From: Halichoerus grypus
Lineage: Eukaryota > Chordata > Mammalia > Carnivora > Phocidae
Direction of reading: 5' to 3'
DNA: 64,000 bases
NCBI RefSeq assembly: GCF_964656455.1
Contig: NC_135722.1
Coordinates: 48,626,628 to 48,690,627 of the forward strand
Under the pieces are notes generated by a model. The model did not search any database. It was not told the origin of the DNA and saw nothing but the letters and a program-made list of their open reading frames with translations. A program made the position numbers and the translations under genes. Shown here one piece after another: positions 33,531 to 45,169 of this stretch; positions within the stretch are counted from its first letter, which is position 1; each line of letters begins with the position of its first letter.

Positions 33531-34968
33531 GAATATATTTGTTGAAGAATAAAAATCATATGATCATCTCAATAGATGCAGAAAAAGCATTTGAAAAAAT
33601 TCCACATCCATTCATGATCAAAACTCTCAACAAAAGTAGGTTTAGATGGAACATAATTCAACATATTAAAAGCCATATATGAAAAACCCACAGCTAACAT
33701 CATACTCAATGGTGAAAAACTGAGAGCTTTTCATCTAAAATCAGAAACAAGACAAGGATATCCACTCTCACCACTTTTATTCAACATAATACTGGAAGTC
33801 ATAGCCACAGCAGTCAGACAAGAATGAAGAGAGAGTCATCTATATTGGTAAATAAGAAGTTAATCTGTCACTATTTGCAGATAATATATTATACATAGAA
33901 AATTCTAAAGACTCCACCAAAAAACTACTATAAGTAATAAATGAATTCAATAAAATTGCAGGACACAAAATTAATACCCAGAAATTAGTAGCATTTCTGT
34001 ACATGAATAATAAATAAGCAGAAAGAGAAATTAAGAAAACAATTCTATTTACAATTGCACCAGAAAGAATAAAATACCTAGCAATAAACTTAACCAAGGA
34101 GGTGGAAAACTTATACCCCTAAAACTATAAAACACTGATGAAAGAAATTGAAGATAACACAAACAAAAGGAAAGATATTCCATGCTCATGAATTGGGAGA
34201 ATTAATATTGTTAAAATGTCCATACTATCAAAAGCAATCTTACAGATTCAGTGCAATCCCTAACAAAATACTAACAGCATTTTTCACAAAACTATTAGAG
34301 CAAATAATCCTAAAATTTTTATGGAACCACAAAAGACTTCAAATAGCCAAAGCAATCTTGAGAAAGAAAAACAAAGCTGGAGTTATCACTATTCCAGATT
34401 TCAAGATAGACTACAAAGTGTAGTAATAAAAACAGTGTGGTACTGGCACAAAAGTGGATCAGTAGAACAGAATAAAGAGCCCAGAAATAAACCCACATTT
34501 ACATGTTAATCTATGACAAAGGAGGCAAGAATATATAATTGGAAAAAGACAGTCTCTTGGAAAAACTGGACAGCTACATGTAAAAGAATGAAACTGAACC
34601 CTTTCTTACAACATATACAAAGCTCAAATTGGATTACAGACCTAAATGTGAGGATTGAAACCATACACTCATAGAAAACATAGGTGGTAATTTCTTTGAC
34701 ATTGGCCACAGAAACATTTTTCTGTATATGTCTCCTCAGGCAAGGGAAACAGAAGCAAAACTAAACTCTTGGGACTACACCAAAATAAAAAGCTTTTGCA
34801 CAATGAAGGAAACAGTCAACAAAACAAAAAGGCAACCTACTGAATGGAAGAAGATATTTGTAAATAATATATCCAGTAAGAGGTTAATATCCAAACTACA
34901 CAAAGAACTTATACAACTCAACACTAAAACAAAACTTCAAATATTTGATTAAAAAATGGGCAGAAGAC

Positions 34969-35165
34969 TTGGGGCATAGTTGGTTGAGTGAATGGTTCTT
35001 GGTTTCAGCTCGGGCCGCGATCTCAGGGTTGTGGGATTAAGTCCCATGTGGGGCTCCACGCTTAGCATGGAGTTTGCTTGGGATTCTTTCTCCCTCTCCC
35101 TCTGTCCCTCCCCACCATGCTCTCTTGCTCTCTCTTGTTCTCTCTCTCAAATAAATCTTAAGGGG
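34969..35165 (+). mobile_element. Older CAN-SINE, sense, inside the L1
   Basis: This is a diverged SINE ('ggggcatagttggttgagtg', 'ggtttcagctcgggccgcga', CT-rich 3' part). The target aaatgggcagaagac is repeated at both ends, inside L1 ORF2 sequence. Confidence 0.9.
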
Positions 35166-35618
35166 AAAAAAATGGGCAGAAGACCTGAATAGACATTATT
35201 CCAATAAAGACATACAGATGGCCAACAGACACATAAGAAGATGCTCAACATCACTAATCATCAGAGAAATGCAAATCAAAACCACAATGAGATATCACCT
35301 TACACTTATCTAAAGGGCTAAAATGAAAAAGACAAGAAATAATAAGTGTTGGTAAGGATGTGGAGAAAAAGGAACCCTTATACACTGTTGGCGGCAGTGT
35401 AAATTGGTATAGCCACTGTGGAAAACAGTATGGAGCCTCCTCAAAAAATTTAAAAAAGAAATACCATATGATCCAATAATTCCACTACCAAAGGAAACAA
35501 AAACAGTATTTCAAAAAGATATGTGCACCCCTATGTATATTGAAGTATTATTCACGATAACCATGATATGGAAGCAACTGAAGTGTCCATCAATAGAAGA
35601 ATAGATAAAGAAGTTGTG

Positions 35619-35619
<1 letters not shown>

Positions 35620-35649
<30 letters not shown>

Positions 35650-35658
35650 CATACATAC
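35620..35658 (+). repeat. (TA)n/(ATAC)n microsatellite in L1
   Basis: This alternating TA/TACA tract lies at the same L1 ORF2 position as the CA repeat at 8572. Confidence 0.95.
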
Positions 35659-36115
35659 AATGGAATAATACCAGCCATAAAAAAGGATGGGATCATGCAT
35701 TTGCAACATGGCTGGGTATTATGCTAAGTGAAATAAGTCAGTCAGAGAAAGACAAATACCATATGATTTCATTCATATGTGAAATCTAAATAACAAAACA
35801 AATAAACAAGCAAACAAAAAACAGAATCAGACCTGTAAATACAGAGAACCAACTGATTGTTGCCAGGGGGAGGGGAGTAGGGGCAAAATGGGTCAGGGGG
35901 TATGGTAGATACAGGCTTCCAGTTATGGAATGAATGTCATGGAAATAAAAGTCACCACATTGGGAACACAGTCAATGATGATAATGTAATAGCATTGTAT
36001 GGTGACAGATATTAGATACACTTGTGGTGACCACAGCATAACCTATGAACTTGTTGAATCACTATGTTGCACACCTGAAACTAATGTAACATTGTGTGTC
36101 AACTATACTCAAAAA

Positions 36116-39100
36116 AAATTGTAATGGATATATGTGAAAACATCTGGCACAGTGTTTGACACATATTATTCTAAATTATTCATCAAAATACAAGATAAAC
36201 AGGATTGCTCATAATATCTTTAAAACTTGGGCTGGAGTCCCAAGTCTTCCATGAAGCTTCCTTCATTTTTTCCAACTTCCAGCTTTTGGTTATTTATCCC
36301 CACACTATTAGAAAGAAATGATCTCTAGCTGCACTTAACTCCTATTTAGTGTGACAATATCTTGGTTATAACATTCTTCCAGACTCTGTCTTATACTGAT
36401 AATGATTCAAATATACATATTATTTCTCATACTAGATTATAAGTTTCTTATATCATAGACATTTCTGTATGACTCGCAATTACTAAAAATTATTTCTATT
36501 TATTATCTATTCAATAGTCAATAGATATTTGATGAGTAAATCCCTGTGTGAATGTATGTCTACTCTCTGTCGAAAGCCACAGTGCCAAATCTTCTGGCGT
36601 AGTTCTAATTTTTAAATACCCTATTCTTTCAAACTCTTCCAGTTTTTAGACTGAGGTAAATATCATGTATTAGTTCTTCATATCCATTTCAATACTTTCT
36701 AACATGCTGAGGCTGGAAAACCTAAAACTACAGTTCTCAGGTTTTCATTCATGTTTAGGATCCTCTCTAGTGTGCTTATATAGGACCCTGGTTCACACAT
36801 AAATCATATGCAGAGGGAGGGAGAGTGTGGGACATTGATTTGGCTGATGTAAATTACGGCCAAAGTTCTGGAGCCAGTAGATTCTGATTCATCAGCCCTG
36901 CAGAGGAAGCCGCAACAACAGCAGCAACTTTATTGTGATTGAGATGAGGGAATTCTGGAGGCTGAATGTTGTTCCTGGGGTTCAGCCTAAAGACCCCCAT
37001 GCCAGCTCTCTCAATGATTTTAAAGAACCAAATTCTCTTTCTACCTAAACTAGCTAAGGTGATTTCCGTTACCTATAACAGAACACTGATGATACAATCA
37101 CCATGGGAAAATTGTTATTTATTGATTAGTTAGTCTCAGTTTTCTGTAAAGAGTTGCTCTTGCTCTTACGTATTCACAGATGTCCTTAAGTCCCAACTGA
37201 TGGTAGTCTGAATTTTTAAATAGAGATGACCTTAGTCATTTGATTGATGGGGTGTTTTGGGGTAAAGGAATTAAAGTTTAGAATAATTCAACAGTTTCTG
37301 GCATGAGAGCTTGAATGGATAGTTTAATTACTTTCTAAGGTATCTGGAATTATCCTAGAATTCCAGTGTTTCAGCTATTGATAATCAAATTAACCAAATC
37401 AATAAACTTTATGAATATTGACCAAAGCAGAGTTCCTTACAAGCATAAATGGAAAAATATCATGTAAGCCCCCACATTAAATGAATGATGAAAATAATCA
37501 CATAAATATAATAATAACTATTTTCCTGTTGAATTTCATAATTATTTCACCTAAATTTATTTTTAGTAAAGGATATTAATTGAATGGATAAGTTGATATG
37601 TTATTATATAAATTGACATATATTATAACTACGTGTTTGTATAAAAATAAATCCACACATAAAAAATGATCTCTGTTCTTGCTCATGAATTTTAGTCCAA
37701 AAAATATGTTCACATGAATGCTATATAGATGGCACCAAAATTCTACTTATGTTTGATAGTCTTACCTCTAATCAAAAGTATTTAACAGGGAACTAAGAAA
37801 AATTTCAAATACTGGACAGTAGCCTTCAGCTGCTGCTACCACATCTGCTGTTTTCAAAGAGAGTTATATGCAAAAGGAATATTGCAGGCAAGGACACATT
37901 CTGTTGCATGTTAGATTACGTGTCCTCAGTCTCTTAATTGGTGAGCAGGCCTGGACCAGATCTGAGACACAAGGTCATTTCTTGTTCTACTGATCTAACT
38001 CCTAGACTTTAAAAGTCTGAGCAGCCTCTTGTACTTTCCCCCAGACCCATAGTCTAATCATAGCCCTCAAGGTCTTAACACTTTGGTGGTTAAAGGAGAC
38101 ATGAAAAGATTAAATGGGCAAAGAGAAGGTTTCAATCTTAAGGTTTAGAGCAGAGATGCCATCTGTGCCCTGTTTCATGTGCCCTTTGCCTTGCCTCCTG
38201 GCCCTCCTTTGCTTGGAATCCCAGGTTATTTTCTTCTTGGGTCTCTGGAAATGGATATTCCTCCTTCTAAAACCGCTTCCTTGGGTTATTCTTAATAACT
38301 ATTCACATGAAACACAGAAGAGAAGAGTAATGTAAAACATTCCCAAAGGAAGAGCCAAGATAAGAGAAGTTTCCTTAAAAGATAAGAGACAAAACTTGCT
38401 ACTTCTAAATTTGCTTTACCCATCAAAGCTTGATCCCTAGCTCTATGTACAGTTGTTTGTCTTTGATGCTTGGGAGTACTCTTGAGTGAAGGGAATAGAG
38501 AGAAAGTTGTGCTTCTCCCTAGAGTTTAGCTTGTATTATTAACACTATTCAATCATCTTTTCTGTATTTTCAGCCTCTCACCAGCACTTCTCTCAGTAAT
38601 ATTAATGCCTTAAAGTCCTAGATCACAAGTAATAGTTACTTCCCAGACAACCAGAGAGAGGAAGGAAAATCAAGGCTTGGGATCAGGACTAGAATCAATC
38701 CCAGGCTGATTTGCTATGAAGCTGTTGCTGTTCTCTGTTTTTCCATTGATAGTCATCTAGCATCTTCTCTGTTTGTTGACCTTCAGAGATCACTAGGGAA
38801 ATTTCTCTAATTTCTTTGTCACTGTTGCTCTTGAAAATCCTATAGCACTTGTGAACCAGATCCCCAAGGATGTGTCTTTTAAAGAATGGTTGTCTCTACT
38901 GAGCAGCGGGCTTGTTGCGTCCTTGACCTATTCCTATCCAGGTTCTGCCTGAATGAGGTCTGTGGGAAGAGTCAACATGCAAAGCCAGCCCAAGTTCAGT
39001 GGCAGAGAAACAGGATGAGAGCAAGAGAGAGGAATGGGAAAAGATACACATCGAACAGCTACAGAAAAAAAACACACAAAACAGAAAAATTTCTTCTCAT

Positions 39101-39713
39101 TTGGGCTATCATCCAACAGGAGCATTCAACAGGCCCAGAAATAACCTTTGCATTTTGGCTATGCTGCATTTTCTTTGAATCAATAGCAGAGTAATTTTTC
39201 ATTTCCTTATAATCCATCTGGACCCCAGAGTCTTTCCCAGGCAAGGAGAATCACAAAGCCATGGAAGTCTTGAGTTTCACAGAGAAACAATTTTCCAGGA
39301 TTTAGATCAGGCTATTCTAAAGGCTCTTTTTTATTTCCTTTTCCATTTTCCTTTCTATAACTTATCTGCAAATCTTTTCAGGTGGAGAGGCAAAACAGGC
39401 CATATTCCCTGTGAGTAGCTCTCCACAGATCTGGCCACTGGGCAAATGAACCACGGTCTCCACACCAGACTCAACCAAGACAACCTACTTCCCAGATCCC
39501 TAAAGAGAAGTAAACAGCATGCACTATGGTGAGACACCTATCCTTGATTGAATATCACAAATTATTTGCTTATTGAGGGCCAACCATGCATCAGGAACTA
39601 TGTTGGACACTAGAGCTAAAAAGATGAACAAGATGAAAACAGGATAAAATTGGTATTTTCAAGGAGTTCACAAATCTAGTAGTGGTGAAAGGTAAGCAAA
39701 ATGATACATGTTG
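36116..39713. other. Mostly unassigned DNA; L2 trace at 36240-36545
   Basis: 36240-36545 ('actagattataagtttctta', 'gaagcttccttcattttttc') looks like a diverged L2 3' end. 36550-39560 has no gene and no repeat that I can name. 39560-39713 looks like the start of an ancient repeat cut by the next SINE. Confidence 0.4.
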
Positions 39714-39900
39714 GGGTGCCTGGGTGGCTCAGTCGTTAAGCGTCTGCCTTCGGCTCAGGTCATGATCCCAGGGTCCTGGGATCGAGCCCCGCATTGGGCT
39801 CCCTGCTCAGCAGGAAGCCTGCTTCTCCCTCTCCCACTCCCCCTGCTTGTGTTCCCTCTCTCACTGTGTCTCTCTCTGTCAAATAAATAAAATCTTTAAA
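39714..39900 (+). mobile_element. CAN-SINE, sense
   Basis: This is a well-preserved SINE, flanked by exact aaatgatacatgttg duplications. It is close to the consensus of the young arctoid type. Confidence 0.96.
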
Positions 39901-39917
39901 AAAAATGATACATGTTG

Positions 39918-40600
39918 TCATGATATGATGCTCTGGGGATGTTACAAAATGTTACAAAACCAGATAGCTGGGGATGATGGGCGGGAGGTAGGTGATAGTA
40001 GGGGGTGCGTAGGGGGTTTATAGAGAGGATGAATCTGAGTAGGCATTTGCCAGATGGCAAGAGCTAAGAAGAATTTCAGGTAGAGGACAGAGTATGCACA
40101 ACTGCACAGTCTTGAAGAGGGATGTTGCCCTGAAAACTACAAATTCTTCAATGTGGCTTGAGCTTCAGTTGAGTATCTAACAAAGGAAGATTAAGATATG
40201 AAGAATGTGGGGGGTCAGATCATGAGAGACCTGCTATGAAATGTAAGGAGTTCGGATGTACAGTTGTCACTACAGGATTTGAACTGGAGAGTCCATGATC
40301 ATATTTATTTTAGCAAAATCACTCAGTCTGGAAAAAGGAATACTGTTTAGTATCTATATGTGTTGTCTTAAGTGGACAATAGTCTTTTTTGCTAGCCTCT
40401 GTATGGGTTCTAGCCTCTTGTAATGCATGCCCACTCTACCTCTGCTGAGACTTGAACTTTCAATTTTTCTTTCCATCCTACTTTCACCCAAATTATACAA
40501 ACTACATTCCTTTATTTCACTATTCCCCTAGTTCTCACCTAACTTCCCCTTCCTTCTATTTCCCACCTATAGCATCTTCCAAGTAATACACATCAATCTA
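39918..40600. other. Unassigned DNA, ancient repeat-like
   Basis: 40020-40330 ('ggggtcagatcatgagagac', 'atgaaatgtaaggagttcgg') belongs to the unnamed ancient repeat type noted elsewhere. The rest shows nothing. Confidence 0.35.
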
Positions 40601-40812
40601 GGGGTACCTCGGTGGCTAGGTCTGTTAAGAGTCTGCCTTCAGCTCAGGTCATGATCCCAGGATCCTGGGATTGAGGCCCACGTCAGGCTCTTTGCTCCGA
40701 GGGGAGTCTGCTTCTCTCTCTCCATCTGCCCTTCCCCCCTATACCCCCCCACGCCCAGCTCATGTCTCTCACCCACTCTCTCCCTCCAATAAATAAATAA
40801 AATCTTTTTAAA
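40601..40812 (+). mobile_element. CAN-SINE, sense
   Basis: This is a SINE with a diverged middle and tail, flanked by aatacacatcaatcta and aatacacatgaatcta. Confidence 0.93.
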
Positions 40813-41344
40813 AATACACATGAATCTATTCCTTTGACTCAGTCAGTGAGCCTCCTCTAAGCCAACACTCTTTTCCTAATAAAGACCTTCAGAGTTAGGA
40901 AATGGTGACTAGGTGGAACACACCAGGTCAGTGTCTGGATCAGAGGTCAATGTGCAGTGGGAAAGGCCATATAGATTCAGACATGTATGGAGGTCTAACT
41001 AGGGATGGGTGAAAAGCATCATGAGTACTAGGAGGTCTTGAATGTTATACATGTTTGAGAGGCAAGTTACTATGGAAAATGACTAGATAAATCAGGTTTT
41101 GGAACTTTAGAACCAAGGCTCACATTGGTATAAAAGCTATGAGGAGCTTGGACATGAAAGACTTGAATTAAAAGGAAAATTGGTTTCAGTTTGAGGATCA
41201 GGACTGAAGATCAGGAGAGTGGGTGAGATGGTAAAGAAATAAGGAAAGAACAGACTGTGGATACACAATATTGGGGTATGAACTGGAAGCATGGCAGTGG
41301 GAAGAGAGAGAGTTGAGAAGCAATACTTAAAGAGGGAGGATTAT
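40813..41344. other. Unassigned DNA
   Basis: Nothing recognisable is seen. Confidence 0.4.
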
Positions 41345-41570
41345 GCCTTAGTAGAAAGAGCATAGGCTTTGGGCACTAACAGTTTTAGGTTATAATTCCA
41401 TCTCCACCACTTCTTACTTGTATGAATTTGGCCAAATTATTTACCCTGTTATCTGTAATGTGGGACCAATAATATCTACCTTATTAGGTTGTGGTAAGAA
41501 TTAAGTAAGTTAAATATGGAAAGAACCTAGTACAAATTCTGCCATACGATAGACACCCAATAAAGGATGA
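41345..41570 (+). repeat. MIR, sense
   Basis: 'gtagaaagagcataggcttt', 'gaatttggccaaattattta' and 'agacacccaataaaggatga' follow the MIR order end to end. Confidence 0.8.
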
Positions 41571-41979
41571 ATATTTTTATTATTGGATAGATTATATTGG
41601 GGAAGGCAGAGATGAGGAGTGAAGATGATGAAGGCCAAGTAGGAAAACTGGGAGAAAGTGAAGGAGAGTAGTTCCATGTGGCCCTCATTCATGTACTCAG
41701 AATGGTGGGGTATATGCAGAGATCTAGGTCATGCTGGAGGAAATACAGTAATATCAACTTCCTCAAAGTTTCAAGAATAAAATACTAATCTTAAAAATCA
41801 AGGGAGTTCAGGCTAAAATTATGCAAATGAGACTCATCTTGTTTTCCACATGTGGTCAGTGTGACAAGAGGTATTTTGTCAGATGTTGTAGGACGCAGTG
41901 TGTGGAAATGGGGAGGGAATTAGTAAAAAATTATAGGAAAAAGTGGGAAGAGGACTAATCATATACAACCTCATGCTCC

Positions 41980-42360
41980 AGTCTTATCTTGATCCATTTC
42001 CCTCCTCCATGCCACCAATTCTTTCTAATCAAAATGCAAATCATTCCATCATTAACTTATTTTTACTTTGTGCCTTTGCATTTGCTATTGTCTCCTTGAT
42101 ATTTCTCCTCCTCTCCAAAACTCTACAAGCTTCATTTCAGTTCAAATGGCACCTCCTTTGTGAAGGGGCTTTCTGGGCTCCTCTGACAAAGAGTTATTCT
42201 TTACCCTGGGTTCCCAATACTTAGTATTTTATTGAGAATTAGAACACTCAATATTCTATTTCAATGCTTATTACATTATATTCTAATTCTCTGTTCCCTT
42301 CTCTTTCTCCTTTACTAAATAGTTCCAATGTCTATTTGTCTTAGTGTTCTCAGTACATGG
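41980..42360 (+). repeat. L2 fragment, sense
   Basis: 'ctttgtgcctttgcatttgc', 'agttcaaatggcacctcctt' and 'tgtgaaggggctttctgggc' are L2 3' region blocks. Confidence 0.75.
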
Positions 42361-42653
42361 AACTGTCATGGTAGGATTGAAGGTGTAGGGGTTAAGGTTA
42401 GGTGAGGAGTTAGGGAGTGGGAAACTAAAGCTAACATTTTTAAAAAGGTAATATTACCAGAGAGGTAGTAGCAGTAGAAAGTAGGCAATCAAAGGAGAGG
42501 AAAGAGAGGGATTAATTAATTGCACAATTTTTTCAGGCAGATGCAAAAATATGACCAGTAAAGAAGGACTATTTTTAGAAAGAGATAATTCATTAACCAT
42601 TAAAAAGTTGTAGGAAATGATTTAGATAAGAAGAACCTGCCAGAAGAACTCTT

Positions 42654-42836
42654 TTTTTTTTTTTTTTAAGATTTTGTTTATTTATTTGTCAGAGAGAGAG
42701 AGAGATTGATCAGGAGCAGGGGGAGCTAGAGGGAGCTCAGCAGGGAGCCTGCTGCGGGGCTTGATCTCAGGGACTCTGAGCTCATGACCTGAGTCAAAGG
42801 CAGCCACTTAACTGCACTGAGCCACCCAGGTGCCCC
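42654..42836 (-). mobile_element. CAN-SINE, antisense
   Basis: This is an antisense SINE with a 17-base T-run. The target gccagaagaactctt (42639-42653) recurs as gccagaagaattctt (42839-42853). Confidence 0.94.
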
Positions 42837-42854
42837 AGGCCAGAAGAATTCTTA

Positions 42855-43450
42855 AAACATCAATAAGATCAAGTCATTCAACTGATCTAACCCTTTCTAA
42901 GTGTCCCCTATCTACTCAGAGTAAAGGCCAACATAATTACAACTGCTTAGAAAGCCTGTGGTGATCTGCTCATCATCACTTCTCCTACCCCTTATTTCTC
43001 TGATTTCATTTCTCCCTTCCACTCACTCTGCTCCAAGCAACTGGACTTGCTGTTCTCACATTTTATTTCACTTTAAAGTCTTTGAACTAACTGTTCCTTT
43101 GTCTGGAAAGCTCTTCCAATCAGACAGCCAAATGGCTGTCACCTTCATGATTCTGCTCAATGAGGCTTATCCTGATCATCCTATTTGAAATATGAATCTG
43201 CTCAACTCTCTGCACTCCTGATTTTCTTTACCTTCCTTGCTCTATTTTCTCCACAGAGCTCATCAATTCTCACATTTATATCCTTATTGTATTTATTCAA
43301 AGTCTTGAGAAGAACTGTGTTTACTACCTGTATCCCTCCACTAGGATGTAACTTCTTAATATTAGGGCTTGTTGTCTGTTTTGTTCAGTGAGCTATTTCA
43401 AGTATCTAGAATAGTGCCTGTCACATAGTAGGTGCTCAATGAATATTTGT
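42855..43450 (+). repeat. L2, 3' 600 bp, sense
   Basis: This is an extended L2 3' region: 'gttcctttgtctggaaagct', 'gctgtcaccttcatgattct', 'cactaggatgtaacttctta' and the terminal 'tagtaggtgctcaatgaata'. Confidence 0.85.
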
Positions 43451-43930
43451 GAGAAGAATGATTTTAATATACAGAAAGAGAGGGGATCTCTGATAGATGA
43501 TTTTCCTGAAAATGGGATGTGTAGAGCAGATGGAGGGACTGGTCTTAGATAAGAAATAAAGAAGGAATGGGCAAAGATGTGAGAAGGTGAGCATAATGAT
43601 TTGATAGTGGGAAGTTGAATAACTATGCATCCTATAGCCTCATTTGTAAAATAAAAGGTAAAATTGTCTGCTGAGAGTCAGAGAAGTGAGTAAGGGTGGC
43701 AGATTGGAGATCAGAGGCAAGAGTCTTTGGGAAGCGTGGAGAGTGAATTGATTTAAAACATAGTGTAGGATAGCCAGCCATTATTTGTGAATCAGTTGAG
43801 CTCCATGACCATAAATTATGGCAGTATCATCTGTCTTCTTTTGTGGCAGTATCATCTGTCTTCTTTTGTGATTTTTCTCTAGCAGGGCTCAGCTGCCCAG
43901 GTGCAGATAAAGAAAACCCCATTGCTTTCT
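43450..43930. other. Unassigned DNA with a short direct repeat
   Basis: 43827-43871 holds two adjacent copies of a 24-bp unit beginning 'ggcagtatcatctgtcttct'. Otherwise nothing can be named. Confidence 0.5.
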
Positions 43931-43932
43931 TT

Positions 43933-44292
43933 TTTTTTTTTAATTTAAATTCAATTAGCCAACTTACAGTACATCATTGGTTTCAGATGTAGTGTTCAAC
44001 AATTTATCAGTCGCGTATAACACCCAGTCCTTATGACATCACGTGCCCTCCTTAATGCCCATCACCCAATTACCCCATCCCCACCTTCCCTCCAGCAACC
44101 CTCAGTTTGTTTCCTATAGTTAAGGGTCTCTCATGGTTTTTCTCCCTCTCTGATGACTTCCCATTAGTTTTCCCTCTCTTCCCCAATGGTCCTCTGCCCT
44201 GTTTCTTATATTACATGTATGAGAGAAGTCATATGATAATTGTCTTTCTCTGATTGACTTTTTTCACTCAGGATAATACCCTCCAGTTCCAT
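43933..44292 (-). mobile_element. Carnivore L1 3' end, antisense
   Basis: This is a 360-bp antisense L1 3' UTR and ORF2 end, starting with a T-run and 'aatttaaattcaattagcca'. It is bracketed by ccattgctttctt on both sides. Confidence 0.92.
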
Positions 44293-44306
44293 CCATTGCT
44301 TTCTTT

Positions 44307-44713
44307 GAAGGCCACTTCTAAAGGCACTATTAGGACCTTCCTCATATGGGCTACTTGAATATGTATCTTTCTTATGGGTGTAACACATTGGACTATAATG
44401 GCTTGCTTACTTGTGTTATCTATTTGTCAAGATTTTGAAAAGGGAAATCTGACTTTTTCATCTTTATATTTTCAAAGTGCATTGTGGGACCAGGTCCCCA
44501 ATACGTATTCAATAGATCTTTCTCTTAACCACTAACAAGGCTATAAAATGTCTGCATTCATGATTTGTTGAATTTTTTAAGATTATATCCTTTTTTCACT
44601 CTCAAGGGAATTAAAATTTAGATAATCTGAGGTTTGATTCAGATTGCAAAGTTGGTAAGAGATAGATCATGGACTAGAATTCAGCTCTTAAAATTATTTG
44701 TTCCAGTGGTCTG
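44307..44713. other. Unassigned DNA
   Basis: No gene or nameable repeat is seen. It ends at the target site of the full-length L1. Confidence 0.4.
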
Positions 44714-44722
44714 AAGTTTTTT

Positions 44723-44975
44723 TTTTTTTAATATGTCAATCACCATGCATTACATCATTAGTTTTTGATGTAGTGTTCCATGATTGATTGTTTGCGTATA
44801 ACACCCAGTGCTCTATTCAGTACATGCCCTCTTTAATACCCATCACCAGGCTAACCCATCCCCCTACCACCCTCCCCTCCAGAACCCTCACTTTGTTTCT
44901 CAGAGTCCATAGTCTCTCATGGTTGGTCTCCCCCTCTGATTTCCCCCCCTTCATTTTTCCCTTCCTACTATCTTC
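44723..44975 (-). mobile_element. Extra L1 3' end attached to the tail of the full-length L1
   Basis: These 253 bp of a different L1 subfamily 3' UTR ('gtgttatacgcaaacaat' type in sense) lie between the tail of the full-length L1 and the outer target duplication. They could be 3'-transduced sequence, a separate earlier insertion, or a chimeric cDNA. Confidence 0.8.
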
Positions 44976-45169
44976 TTTTTTTTTTTAACATTTAATGTAT
45001 TATTTGTTTCAGAGGTACAGGTCTGTGATTCAACAGTCTTGCACAATTCACAGTGCTCACCATAGCACATACCCTCCCCGATGTCTAGCACCCAGCCACC
45101 CCATCCTTCCCACCCCCCACCACTCCAGCAACCCTCAGTTTGTTTCCTGAGATTAAGAATTCCTCATAT

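Larger units (their letters stand above)
33545..36115 (+). mobile_element. Old L1 ORF2 3' half and 3' UTR, sense
   Basis: This is a 2.5-kb 5'-truncated L1. It starts in the reverse-transcriptase domain ('tcaatagatgcagaaaaagc') and passes through the ORF2 C-terminal half, where decoded pieces include [20 protein letters not shown] at 34148-34423 and RQPTEWKKIFVNNI near 34830. It ends in a 3' UTR with 'cacctgaaactaatgtaaca'. Many frameshifts and stops make it non-coding. It is split by a SINE at 34969 and holds a TA microsatellite at 35620-35658. Confidence 0.88.
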
